This document shows positions 1 through 8,515 of a DNA stretch of 17,936 nt, piece by piece. Position 1 is the first letter of the stretch. Each line of letters opens with the position of its first letter. The position numbers and the translations under genes are program-made. The notes beneath the pieces are model-generated. The model ran no database searches, had not been told where the DNA came from, and saw nothing but the letters and a program-made list of their open reading frames with translations. This stretch comes from an uncultured Acidobacteriota bacterium (GTDB lineage Bacteria > Acidobacteriota > Blastocatellia > Pyrinomonadales > Pyrinomonadaceae). The stretch covers positions 1 to 17,936 of the forward strand of contig CADEFG010000024.1 of NCBI GenBank assembly GCA_902826505.1, written 5' to 3'.

Positions 1-807
1 TCGATCTCGCAAACCGACGGTTCTTCGTCGTTCGGTGATGTCAATCTCGATCTGACGATCGAAGGACGCAATGCGCTTGTCGTTCGGAACAATCTCGCGG
101 ATCTGACCGCTTCGCTTTCTTTGCGCGTGACGGGCGATCTCGATATTCCGCAGGTCGAAGGCAGAATCACCGCCAACAGCGGCACGATCTTTTTCCGCAA
201 CGATCGTTATGAAGTCCAGCGCGGCGAGCTTGTTTTTCCGCCGAATACCGAGGGAATCGACCCGATCATCAATCTGCAGGCGGAATCGGAAATCAACGGT
301 TATCAGATTTTTATCAATCTGAACGGTAAACTGACCGACACGGAAAACTTAAACGCGGTCGTCCGCTCAAATCCGGCGCTGCCGCAAGCTGACGTGATTT
401 CGCTGATCACGACCGGCAGTTTGTCGAATACCGAAACCGGCATTCCAACGCTCGCGCAATCGGGCATCAACACGGCGGCGGAAATTTTGACCGACGAGAT
501 CATCAACAAACCGCTCGCCAAGGCGACCGACAAACTTTTCGGATTGAACAAATTCCAGCTCGACCCGATCATTTCCGGTCAGCGCAATCCGGGCGCGCGG
601 CTGACAGTCGGGCGACAGATCAACCGCAATCTGCTGATCACCTATTCGACAAATCTTTCGGAGGATCAGAATCAGGTGCTCGCGCTTGAATACCGCGTTT
701 CGAATCGTTTGTCGTTCGTCGCGCAGTATGAACAGCGATCATTAAGCAACGTGACGCGGAATAATAATAATTTTAGTTTCGAAATTCGGCTGCGGAAGCG
801 GTTTTAA
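1..807 (+). CDS. tamB: TamB-like translocation/assembly protein, C-terminal part (5' end outside window)
   Basis: The frame is open from the first base to the TAA ending at 807, so only the last 268 residues of a longer protein are visible. The sequence is typical of the TamB C-terminal (DUF490) domain: a repetitive beta pattern with 'LRVTGDLDIPQVEGRI', then 'SGTIFFRNDRYEVQRGEL', and a final beta-rich section ending in 'RLRKRF'. A Met-less internal start (TTG at 121) is possible on paper, but the coding pattern runs upstream of it without a break. In the known family, TamB is an inner-membrane-anchored periplasmic protein that bridges to the Omp85 protein TamA and takes part in outer-membrane protein assembly and lipid transport. 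The next gene, 56 bases downstream on the same strand, encodes an Omp85 protein, which supports the assignment. The family is confident; the exact substrate cannot be told from sequence. Confidence 0.85.
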   Translation, partial: SISQTDGSSSFGDVNLDLTIEGRNALVVRNNLADLTASLSLRVTGDLDIPQVEGRITANSGTIFFRNDRYEVQRGELVFPPNTEGIDPIINLQAESEINGYQIFINLNGKLTDTENLNAVVRSNPALPQADVISLITTGSLSNTETGIPTLAQSGINTAAEILTDEIINKPLAKATDKLFGLNKFQLDPIISGQRNPGARLTVGRQINRNLLITYSTNLSEDQNQVLALEYRVSNRLSFVAQYEQRSLSNVTRNNNNFSFEIRLRKRF

Positions 808-863
808 CGCAGTTCGAAGAATGTAAAATTGGTGATAATCTCATAAAATAACTTTTTGAAAAA

Positions 864-3800
864 ATGTTTCTGAGCAAGAGGGTCAAGTTAAAAAGCCATT
901 GGAGCGAAAAAAAATCGCCGCGCCGCCGTGTCATCACGTCGCCGTTTCTTTTTCAAATTTTGGGCGGCGGTCTGTTAGTTGTTCTTTTTTCATTCAACAT
1001 TTTCGGGCAGAATAAATTCGAAGACCGCCAGCTTATCGAACCGATCGAAATTACCTTCGAAGGCAATGACCGCGATCTTTCCGCCGCCGAACAACTTCGC
1101 CTGATCGCAAAAAACGCGCTCGGTGAAACATATTCAAGCGTCAAGGTTCGTGATGCCATTCAAGCGATCTACAATACGAACCGCGTGGTTTCGGTCAATG
1201 TCGAAGCAACCGAAGTCGGCGCGGATGCCGTCCGTTTGCGTTTTATCATCAAACGCAAAACCCAGGCTGAAAGAGTCGCGGTCGTCGTCGGCAACACGGT
1301 CGGCGACAAAATTACGGAAGACGAACTGCTTTTCCGGCTGAATCTCGTGACGCCCGGAAATGCCGTCAGCGAACAGGTTTTACAAAACAACGCGACCGCA
1401 ATTCTGGAGTATCTGCGCGATCGCGGCTACTATAAATCGGAAGTCACGTTTGCGCAAAGACCTTCGACCAATGACACGAGAGTCGGCGTGACGTTCAATG
1501 TGACGCCGAACGAGCAAGCCAAAATCGGTGAATTCAAGATTGACATCACGGGTTTTGACACCGCCAAAGTTCGTGAAAAATTAAGATTGCAGCCCGGCGA
1601 GCCATTTTCGCGGCGGAAACTTAATCTGGATTTGGAGCAAATCCGCAATGCCTTGCGCAAAGAAAATTTTTTCGCGCCCGAACTGACCGAACCGCGCGTC
1701 GTTTTTGAATCCGAAACCAATACGATCAATATCGAACTGACGGGCAAAGTCGGCGCGACCATTAAGGTGACGGTCGAATCGAAAGACGAAAAAGTCGGCG
1801 AGGGCACGCAAACGAGACTGCTGCCGATCAAACGCGAAGGTTCGCTCGATTATTCGGCGATTGTCGAGGGCGAACGTCGTCTGGAAAATCATTTTCAGGA
1901 ACAAGGCTATTTTTTCGCCGACGTGACGCCGGTTTGTTCAATCCAGCCCGCGCTGACCGAAGCCGAAGCCAGCTATACGGTCAACGACACCAATCTTCTA
2001 TGTTCGGCGCTGAGCGGGGCGGATCTGACCAATCGAACGGTTGAAGTCAAATACGTCGCCGACCTCAACCGTCAATTAAAGCTCGTCGATATTCGCATTC
2101 AGGGCACGAATCTTTTGCCGATCGAAGAAGTCCGAACCGTCCTTGAATCGCAGGAAGCATCGGCTTTGGGAATAATTCCTTATCTCGGCTACGGGCGCGG
2201 TTATACGAGCGCGGAACTGCTCAAAGAGGATGTTGACACGATCCGTTCGCTGATGCGCGAACTTGGTTACCGCAACGCAAATGTCCGTGTCAATCAGGGC
2301 GTTTCGCCGAACGGCGAGGATTTGATCATCACGTTTGTTGTCGAAGAAGGAAAACCGACGCGGATCGACGATGTTGATATTACGGGCAATAACGCTTTTT
2401 CCGACGCGGCTTTAAAAACCGAATTACCGAATCTGATCGGTCAAAATTACTCGCGCGCGCGCATTCGCAACGGACAGCGGAAATTGGCGGAATATTATTC
2501 AAATCAAGGTTTCTACGATGCAAAAATCAATTACGACATTGTCGAATCGGGCACGGACGACACGGAAGACCGGATAAAAATCGTTTACAACATCGAAAAT
2601 GAAGGGAAAAAAGTTTTCATCAATCGCGTTTTGGTTTACGGCAATGATAAAACCAAACGCGAGGCGATTTTGAAAGCCGTCAATTTGCGCGCCGGCGAAC
2701 TTCTGCGCGCCGCCGTTATTTTTTCGAGCGAGCAAAATCTTTACGCGACCGATGCCTTTAAGCGCGTCGAAATCAAACCCGAACCGGCTGGCGAAAATGC
2801 CAGCGGACGTTTGACCGATGTCATTATCAACGTCGAAGAACAAGCCCCGCGCCTGCTGACTTACGGCGGCGGCGCATCAACCGATGCCGGCGCGTTCGGT
2901 TTTTTCGATATTCGTCATTACAATCTTTTCGGAAATCTTCAGCAGGGCGGTGCCCGCGTCCGGATCAGCCGTTTGCAGCAGCTTGCGCAGATCGATTTTA
3001 TCAACCCGCGATTTCTGCGCGACGGTAAAAACGCGGACGGCACGGTTCGATTTGCGCCGCTGACCTTTACCGCTCAATATCAGCGCGATTCGACCGTCAC
3101 ACGGTTTTTCCGTTCGGTTTTTGATAAAGGAACCTTCGGCATCGTTCAGCGGATTGACGCCGACGGCAATCCGATCGATGAATTCGGCAACGATACCGGC
3201 AGTCCGACGATCAACCGGCTGACGCTTTCGGCGGAAACAAGCCGCACAGTGAGCGTCAAAAATCGAAGTATTCTGTTCGTCCGGTATAAATTTGAAGATG
3301 TCCGGCTGTTCAATGTCGAAAGCCTTTTAATCAAAGATTTGCTTCTGCCCGACGCGCGAATCCGGACGTCGGGATTTGGCGCGACATTCGTCCGCGATAC
3401 GCGCCAGAACTGCACTATTAAATATTCGCTGCTCGAAATTATCGCCAAAGGCGAGGTCGGCGACCCGTGCCGTTATAATGCGGGCGATCCGACCAAAGGC
3501 GAATATCTGACGGCGGAATATAACGTTTCCGTGCCGTTTCTCGGTGCCAATATCGGTTTTCAAAAATTTCAGGCTTCATATTACCGTTTTTACACCGTGC
3601 CGTTTTTGAAAAATACGACTTTTGCGGGACGTGCAATCCTCGGTTTGGCAAATGTTTTTGCCAAAGGCAATCGTTTTTCGTCGTCGCAGTTTCCAGGGTT
3701 AGAAGGAATTTTGCCGATCAGCGAAAGATTTTTCGCGGGCGGTTCGACGAGTTTGAGAGGTTTCGATTTTGAATCGGCGGGTCCGCGCGTCGTGATCGTC

Positions 3801-4220
3801 CCGCAGGGAACTTTCCGCAACAGCAACGGCGAAATCGTTACTTTAGACCCGTTCACCGTTCCGTTCGGCGGCAATGCATTGGCGATCGTCAATCTGGAAG
3901 CCCGCGTTCCGTTGACAAAATCTTTTCGCGCCGTGCCGTTTTATGACGGCGGCAATGTTTTCCGGCGGGTGAAGGATATTTTTAATCCGCCCGAAGTCGC
4001 CTCGAACGATGTCGTTGCGCAAAATCTGCGCGCTGTCTGGACGCACACAGTCGGTCTCGGGTTTCGATTCAAAACGCCGATCGGCGGCGAATTCGGCGTC
4101 GATTACGGTTATCTGCTCAATCCGCCGCGTTTTTTGATTCCGCAGCCCAACAACGCCCCAAACGCGATCTTCCAGGTTCGCAAAGAACAACTCCACTTCC
4201 GCTTTTCACAAGCTTTTTAA
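864..4220 (+). CDS. tamA: Omp85-family outer-membrane protein with about seven POTRA-like modules (TamA/BamA-like)
   Basis: An 1118-residue protein. A long basic N-terminus (KKSPRRR) is followed by a hydrophobic stretch at about 28-47 and a likely cleavage near 'FGQ', so it is exported. Residues about 58-658 contain roughly seven successive POTRA-like units (about 58-131, 135-215, 220-300, 301-400, 405-497, 498-580, 583-658), several with the usual 'GNxxxxxxxL...YY..GY' pattern, for example 'RDRGYYKSEV' and 'YYSNQGFYDAKI'. A beta-barrel starts near 'LLTYGGGASTDAGAFGF' (about 665). The Omp85 signature 'FFAGGSTSLRGF' places the RGF at 965-967. The protein ends in Phe ('HFRFSQAF'), as expected of a barrel C-terminal signal. 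E. coli TamA has three POTRA domains and BamA five, so this is long. Adjacency to the TamB-like gene favours a TamA role; BamA cannot be excluded. There is no obvious Shine-Dalgarno before ATG 864. Confidence 0.88.
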   Translation: MFLSKRVKLKSHWSEKKSPRRRVITSPFLFQILGGGLLVVLFSFNIFGQNKFEDRQLIEPIEITFEGNDRDLSAAEQLRLIAKNALGETYSSVKVRDAIQAIYNTNRVVSVNVEATEVGADAVRLRFIIKRKTQAERVAVVVGNTVGDKITEDELLFRLNLVTPGNAVSEQVLQNNATAILEYLRDRGYYKSEVTFAQRPSTNDTRVGVTFNVTPNEQAKIGEFKIDITGFDTAKVREKLRLQPGEPFSRRKLNLDLEQIRNALRKENFFAPELTEPRVVFESETNTINIELTGKVGATIKVTVESKDEKVGEGTQTRLLPIKREGSLDYSAIVEGERRLENHFQEQGYFFADVTPVCSIQPALTEAEASYTVNDTNLLCSALSGADLTNRTVEVKYVADLNRQLKLVDIRIQGTNLLPIEEVRTVLESQEASALGIIPYLGYGRGYTSAELLKEDVDTIRSLMRELGYRNANVRVNQGVSPNGEDLIITFVVEEGKPTRIDDVDITGNNAFSDAALKTELPNLIGQNYSRARIRNGQRKLAEYYSNQGFYDAKINYDIVESGTDDTEDRIKIVYNIENEGKKVFINRVLVYGNDKTKREAILKAVNLRAGELLRAAVIFSSEQNLYATDAFKRVEIKPEPAGENASGRLTDVIINVEEQAPRLLTYGGGASTDAGAFGFFDIRHYNLFGNLQQGGARVRISRLQQLAQIDFINPRFLRDGKNADGTVRFAPLTFTAQYQRDSTVTRFFRSVFDKGTFGIVQRIDADGNPIDEFGNDTGSPTINRLTLSAETSRTVSVKNRSILFVRYKFEDVRLFNVESLLIKDLLLPDARIRTSGFGATFVRDTRQNCTIKYSLLEIIAKGEVGDPCRYNAGDPTKGEYLTAEYNVSVPFLGANIGFQKFQASYYRFYTVPFLKNTTFAGRAILGLANVFAKGNRFSSSQFPGLEGILPISERFFAGGSTSLRGFDFESAGPRVVIVPQGTFRNSNGEIVTLDPFTVPFGGNALAIVNLEARVPLTKSFRAVPFYDGGNVFRRVKDIFNPPEVASNDVVAQNLRAVWTHTVGLGFRFKTPIGGEFGVDYGYLLNPPRFLIPQPNNAPNAIFQVRKEQLHFRFSQAF

Positions 4221-4230
4221 AGGGAAAAGA

Positions 4231-4294
4231 TTTAAAAGTGAAAAAGTTTTCGTTGAATTCTAACAACAAACTTTTTCACTTTTTCACTTTTAAA
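4231..4294. terminator. AT-rich inverted repeat between convergent genes, possible bidirectional terminator
   Basis: A perfect 16-bp inverted repeat (4234-4249 with 4268-4283) has an 18-base loop. It lies between the stop of the Omp85 gene (4220) and the stop of the convergent HD-GYP/GGDEF gene (4297). The right arm carries an 8-bp tandem duplication ('tcactttt'), so an alternative pairing of 4231-4242 with 4283-4294 is also possible. The position suits a shared terminator. However, the stem is poor in G+C and there is no clean T-tract after it, so the terminator role is inferred from location. Confidence 0.45.
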
Positions 4295-4296
4295 CC

Positions 4297-6906
4297 TTAA
4301 TTGATGGCTGATGAAATAATATGGCTTTCGTCGAGTTCGACAACAAAACTTTCGGGATTGGCTTCGACGATAATATCTTCGTTTTTCAAAGCTGTCGGTT
4401 CGATCGGTCTGACCACAATCGGTTTCGGCGCGACCGGAGTTTTTTGCAAAAGCTGTTGCTTTTGTTGCTGCAACTTTTCAAGATCCTGTTCTTTCAGTTG
4501 TTTGCGAAGCGCCTTCACATTATACATTGCCTTGTCGGCGGAAATGATGATCTGGTCAAGAGTTTCGCCGCCGCCCGCATACGAAGCCGCGCCGATGCTG
4601 ATCCCGACCCGCGCAAATTTTCCGTCACCGACCGGCAAAACAAAATCGTTGACGGATTTTTCAATTCTCTGGCATAATTCCTCGACCGAGATCGAATCGG
4701 TTTCGGGAATGATTGCGACAAATTCATCGCCCGCATAGCGCGCCAGAAAATCGTAATCCCGAAGCTGCCCGCGCATCACTTTTGAAAGCTCTCTGAGCAA
4801 TTTATCGCCCGCTTTATGCCCGTAGGTGTCGTTAACCGCCTTAAAACCATCGAGATCGAGCATCAAAACCTGAAAACGGCTGCCGTTGCGTTCGGCGCGA
4901 GCCGCTTCTTTCTCGAAATGGATCTGCAAACTGCGGGCGTTCGGCAACGCGGTCATCGGGTCGGTCAAAGCCCTTGTTTCGGTTTCGGCGTGATAAATCG
5001 ATTTTGAAATCGCGTCGGAAGCAATTCGTGAAACTGTTTCGAGCAGCCGCAGATGTTCGTCCTCGTAATTTTCCAAAACGCACGAATAAAGCGAAACCGC
5101 GCCGAGCAATTTTTCGTCGGCGATCAGCGGCAGCGATGCCATTGCCGAATATTCCTGAACAAATTCGAGCTGACAGAACGAAAAATCGAGTCCCGGATTG
5201 ACGTTGCAGACCGGCTGCCGTTTCTTCAAAACATAACCGGTCGCGCCTTCGCCCGGTTTGACCGATCGATTCAAAAGCGCGGCGGCGTTTTTGCCCTCCG
5301 TATAAACTGCTTTCGCATCGTTCCCGGTTTCATTCGAAAGATAAATGATGCAGGTGTCAAACGGCACGAGCTCGCGGATTTTCTCCGAAAAAAGCGCAAA
5401 TGTATCTTCAAGATTTAAGGACGAGCTAAAAATTCGTGCCAGTTCATAAAGCGTGAAAACTTCCCGGTTGGCGCGCTTGATCTGCTCGACATAGCTTTTC
5501 GACTCGCTGTCGCGCGTATTGACAAACGAATCGTCAGCCATTTGATCTTCCTGATTATAAGAAAGTTTTTCGATCTCGACGGCGGCTTCGAATTTTTTCA
5601 GATTTCGCAGAAAAACATCGACGATTTTCGGATCGAATTGCGTGCCCGCACCGTTGATAATAAATTTTCGGGCTTCTTCGCGCGAAACCGCCGCCCGGTA
5701 AGGACGCGCCCCGCGTAAAGTGTCGTAAGCATCGGCAACCGCCAGGATCCGCGCGGTCAGCGGAATTTCCTGTCCGATCAAACCTTCGGGATAACCGCTT
5801 CCGTCCCAACATTCGTGATGATATTTGACGGTCGGCACCACCGGATAATTAAAATTCACCTTTTCGAGAATTGATGCGCCGACCGAGGCGTGAATCTTGG
5901 TTTTTTCCATTTCAGCCGGCGTCAGTCTGCCGGGTTTATTGAGAATATGGTCGGGAACGGCAAGTTTTCCAATATCGTGGAGCAATGCGCCCGTGTTCAG
6001 CGCGTGAATCTCGTCGTCAGACAATCCTAAAAGCTCGCCCATTCCGACCGCATAAATTTGAGTTCGACGAACATGTCCGACACCGACCTGATCGCGGGCA
6101 TCGATCGCCGTCGCCAAAACCTCGACGGTTGCCAGATGAATACGGCTCGCTTCGCCGATTTCTTTGGTTTTTTGTTCCAGTCTTTTGATGTGAAACAGAT
6201 GCGCCCAATGACCGACAACGACCATCGGCAAGATCACCAAACCGAAGGGCAAGCCGAATTCAAGAAACAAACAGTGAAGCAAAAACGCGGCGGTTATTGA
6301 CAAAACATATCCGATTGCCGTCCGCGAAAAATTTGTCCGCCAGAGTTCTTCGACCGAATTTTCGCCTTCCAGGTAAAGAAAAATCGAATTTAAAACCGCC
6401 GACAAAAAATAATGCGTGACCATCATCAAGGCGGCGGCAACTATCAACCATTGCCAGTCATTTCGTGATTCCGCAACAAATGCGGCACGAAAGTCGGCGA
6501 AATGACTCAGAACCGAATAAAAAACACCGGCGGCGGCAAAAGCGGCGCAAGTATTTGCAAAAACTCCGAAGCGCCGCTGCACACTGTTCTTCTGCGTCAA
6601 ATTAAATTGTGCAAAGGATGCGCTGATTGCCAGAAAAACTCCGCCCGGAATGCCAAGCCAAATTATTCCCCAAAAAACAATTATCTCCTTTGCCGAAAAA
6701 TCGACCGCCGTTTTGGGAATCCTGATCTGGTGCTGATTGGCAAAAACGGAAACGACGAGGGCAATGCCCAAAACCAAAAATTGCTGCAAGGAAAAATCTT
6801 TGAACTGAAAAACCCCAAATCCAACCGCAAAAAGACTCAGGCAAAATAAAATGCCTAAAAAAATCTTCGTTTTTTGGTTGTCGCCGAAGAGGCTATTTTT
6901 TTCCAT
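4297..6906 (-). CDS. Membrane-anchored HD-GYP / GAF / GGDEF cyclic-di-GMP signalling protein
   Basis: 869 residues from the ATG at 6906. A TTG 29 codons upstream also keeps the frame, but the ATG has a purine-rich GGGAAG about ten bases upstream and the hydrophobic region begins soon after it, so the ATG is preferred. Domains: a multi-helix membrane region (about 15-233); HD-GYP phosphodiesterase (about 255-440) with 'HDIGK' (HD at 310-311), 'HHE' (363-365) and 'DGSGYP' (368-373); GAF sensor (about 495-636); GGDEF cyclase (about 645-800). The active-site motif is AGDEF (725-729), a common Gly-to-Ala variant, and an I-site 'RDYD' (716-719) sits exactly five residues upstream. A Gln-rich coiled-coil and Pro-rich tail follow. 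By family knowledge it can both hydrolyse and make c-di-GMP, with the GAF and membrane parts as inputs. Which activity dominates cannot be seen. Confidence 0.93.
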   Translation of the reverse strand: MEKNSLFGDNQKTKIFLGILFCLSLFAVGFGVFQFKDFSLQQFLVLGIALVVSVFANQHQIRIPKTAVDFSAKEIIVFWGIIWLGIPGGVFLAISASFAQFNLTQKNSVQRRFGVFANTCAAFAAAGVFYSVLSHFADFRAAFVAESRNDWQWLIVAAALMMVTHYFLSAVLNSIFLYLEGENSVEELWRTNFSRTAIGYVLSITAAFLLHCLFLEFGLPFGLVILPMVVVGHWAHLFHIKRLEQKTKEIGEASRIHLATVEVLATAIDARDQVGVGHVRRTQIYAVGMGELLGLSDDEIHALNTGALLHDIGKLAVPDHILNKPGRLTPAEMEKTKIHASVGASILEKVNFNYPVVPTVKYHHECWDGSGYPEGLIGQEIPLTARILAVADAYDTLRGARPYRAAVSREEARKFIINGAGTQFDPKIVDVFLRNLKKFEAAVEIEKLSYNQEDQMADDSFVNTRDSESKSYVEQIKRANREVFTLYELARIFSSSLNLEDTFALFSEKIRELVPFDTCIIYLSNETGNDAKAVYTEGKNAAALLNRSVKPGEGATGYVLKKRQPVCNVNPGLDFSFCQLEFVQEYSAMASLPLIADEKLLGAVSLYSCVLENYEDEHLRLLETVSRIASDAISKSIYHAETETRALTDPMTALPNARSLQIHFEKEAARAERNGSRFQVLMLDLDGFKAVNDTYGHKAGDKLLRELSKVMRGQLRDYDFLARYAGDEFVAIIPETDSISVEELCQRIEKSVNDFVLPVGDGKFARVGISIGAASYAGGGETLDQIIISADKAMYNVKALRKQLKEQDLEKLQQQKQQLLQKTPVAPKPIVVRPIEPTALKNEDIIVEANPESFVVELDESHIISSAIN

Positions 6907-7100
6907 TTTTCGTTTCTTCCCAAAAGAATCCGCTGACTTTGGGGAATTCACGCGGGCTATTTTGAGACTTTTCGCCGTTGAGCGCTGTCGCAAGCGAAGT
7001 AAAAAAACATATCATTTTTCGTGCCAAACTGTGAAAAATGAGACAGTTGGATATTTATTGAAAAAAAACTTCGCCGCTCAAAAAGTTTGGTGGATTTTCG

Positions 7101-7124
7101 GTCATTTTGATTTGTCAAAATGAC
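7101..7124. repeat. 10-bp perfect inverted repeat, operator-like
   Basis: Arms 'gtcattttga' and 'tcaaaatgac' are separated by only four bases. The left half overlaps the first copy of the 14-base direct repeat that recurs at 7129-7142. A short-spaced perfect palindrome plus a helically phased extra half-copy is what a binding site for a dimeric regulator often looks like. There is no T-tract, so a terminator is less likely. The regulator is unknown. Confidence 0.45.
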
Positions 7125-7260
7125 AAACTTCGGTCAATTTGAATCCTTTTGCAACAAATTAAAGCAAGGCTTTAAGCGATTTGTTTTAATCAAAATTAAG
7201 TGATTGAAATGCTAAATTTTACTTAAACATCAACAAAAATTGTCAGAACCAATTTTCTGG

Positions 7261-7289
7261 TTAAATTACAGGAGATTTTGAGTTAGAAT
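7261..7289 (+). promoter_or_regulatory. Weak sigma-70-like promoter candidate for the VWA gene
   Basis: 'ttaaat' (7261-7266) and 'tagaat' (7284-7289) are separated by 17 bases. The -10 matches five of six consensus positions, the -35 only three. It lies about 170 bases upstream of the VWA start, which would give a long leader containing the hairpin at 7353-7378. In so AT-rich a region such matches arise easily by chance. Confidence 0.2.
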
Positions 7290-7352
7290 AGAAAACAGTT
7301 TGGCTTGAATAAAAATTTGTTTTGAGAATGTAAGGAAATTTAATTTTCCTGC

Positions 7353-7378
7353 CCGTTTATTCTAAATCAAATAAACGG
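7353..7378 (+). repeat. 9-bp inverted repeat in the leader of the VWA gene
   Basis: 'ccgtttatt' (7353-7361) and 'aataaacgg' (7370-7378) pair perfectly with an 8-base loop, ending 78 bases before the VWA start codon. It could be an operator or an mRNA leader hairpin. No T-tract follows. Function is not known. Confidence 0.35.
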
Positions 7379-7456
7379 TAAATAGCAACATATTTTAAAA
7401 CCGGAGCCAATAGTTTTGCCTTTAGAAAAAGATTAGAAAGTTTTGAAATTCGTATT

Positions 7457-8470
7457 ATGGCTGTAGATTTCATAAACCAAAATCAGAAATGTGAAACCGG
7501 CGGAAAGTCGCCTTTTCACATTTTTTTTAATTTGCTTTTTTGCTGTGCGATTCTCATCGGCGGCATTTTTTCCGCCGATGCTCAGGATTCGGACGATGTA
7601 ATTCGCGTCGAGACTGAGCTTGTCGCCTTTGAGGTGGCGGTGACGGACAAGGACGGAAAACCTGTCCGCGGACTTCAGGCAAAAAATTTCAAGTTGTTCG
7701 AAGATGGTGTTGAGCGGCAGATCGATTTTTTTGAACCGATTCGCAAACAAAATGAAAATCGTCCGCTTTCGATCGTTTTCGCGCTCGATGTTTCGGGCAG
7801 TATGACAACGGACGAACTTGTCCAGCTGCAGTCAGCCTTACAACAATTTGTCAAACGATTAGCCGATTACAACTCATATTTCGCGGTGATGACGTTCGGA
7901 ATGGAGGTTAAAACGCTTCAATCATTTACGAATAAACCGCAAAAACTGGAAAAAACTTTTGAAAAACTTTTACGCGATCAGGACGGTCTTTCAACCCATG
8001 CTTACGACGCGGTTGACGAAGCGATTCGGCTTTTGCGGAAAAAATCGCCGCCGACCATTAAAAATCAACTGCCGAAACGCGCCGTGATTTTGATTACGGA
8101 CGGATTTCCGGTCGGCGATACGGTTTCGCCGAAAACCGTTATCGAACGCGCAAACGACGCGGAAACAACCGTTTATTCGGTGCTTTTACCTTCTTTTTCA
8201 CGACTTCAGGGAAATAAAAAGCCGCTTCTGACGCTTTTGGAAGCAAGCGGTTTGGTTGAAAAAACCGGCGGTAAAACCTTTTACGTCAACGAAAATAATT
8301 TTGAACCGTTATTTAAAAGTCTGGAAGAAGAAATTACGTCGTCTTATGTTTTGGCATTCTATCCAAAGCCCGAAAACCGTAAAGACGGAAAATTTCACGA
8401 AATTCGGATCGAAACTTCCCAAAATCTAAAAATCAGACAAAATCGCACCGGTTATCAGTTAAAACAGTAG
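7457..8470 (+). CDS. Secreted VWA-domain protein (VWFA-related Acidobacterial domain family)
   Basis: 337 residues. A hydrophobic segment at about 22-38 and the cleavage-like 'ADA-QDS' (near 42) make a signal peptide. A short beta-rich domain (about 47-95, 'VAVTDKDGKPVRGLQAKNF', 'FEDGVERQI') precedes a von Willebrand A domain (about 103-295). The metal-binding MIDAS residues are visible: DVSGS at 111-115, a Thr in 'GLSTHAYD' near 180, and the Asp of 'ITDG' at 215. The C-terminus ('SSYVLAFYPKPENRKDGKFHEIRIE' split over 295-320, then 'RTGYQ') is characteristic of this family, which is strongly expanded in Acidobacteria. Such proteins are thought to bind protein partners outside the cytoplasm; no specific partner is known here. 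It is transcribed alone, convergent with the small zinc-ribbon gene. Confidence 0.9.
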   Translation: MAVDFINQNQKCETGGKSPFHIFFNLLFCCAILIGGIFSADAQDSDDVIRVETELVAFEVAVTDKDGKPVRGLQAKNFKLFEDGVERQIDFFEPIRKQNENRPLSIVFALDVSGSMTTDELVQLQSALQQFVKRLADYNSYFAVMTFGMEVKTLQSFTNKPQKLEKTFEKLLRDQDGLSTHAYDAVDEAIRLLRKKSPPTIKNQLPKRAVILITDGFPVGDTVSPKTVIERANDAETTVYSVLLPSFSRLQGNKKPLLTLLEASGLVEKTGGKTFYVNENNFEPLFKSLEEEITSSYVLAFYPKPENRKDGKFHEIRIETSQNLKIRQNRTGYQLKQ

Positions 8471-8515
8471 TCGGCGGCAATTTGTCGTTTTTTGCCAACG
8501 GCTAACCGGCACGTG

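Larger units (their letters stand above)
6907..7456. promoter_or_regulatory. 550-bp divergent intergenic region with several inverted repeats
   Basis: This AT-rich gap separates the divergent starts of the HD-GYP/GGDEF gene (-) and the VWA gene (+), so it must hold both promoters. I see no convincing ORF. It carries inverted repeats at 7012-7020/7033-7041 (9 bp), 7101-7110/7115-7124 (10 bp), 7159-7165/7169-7175 (7 bp) and 7353-7361/7370-7378 (9 bp), all perfect. A 14-base direct repeat with one mismatch ('ttcggtcattttga' at 7097 and 'ttcggtcaatttga' at 7129) has 32-base spacing, about three helical turns. These could be operators; none matches a site I recognise. Confidence 0.5.

Noticed and set aside
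6907..6993. Upstream TTG start for the HD-GYP/GGDEF gene
   Set aside because: The added 29 residues are basic and low-quality, while the ATG at 6906 has a purine-rich site upstream and sits just before the membrane region.
8476..8496. Terminator between the VWA and zinc-ribbon genes
   Set aside because: Only a 5-bp stem (ggcaa/ttgcc) with a 11-base loop in the 45-base gap; too weak to call.
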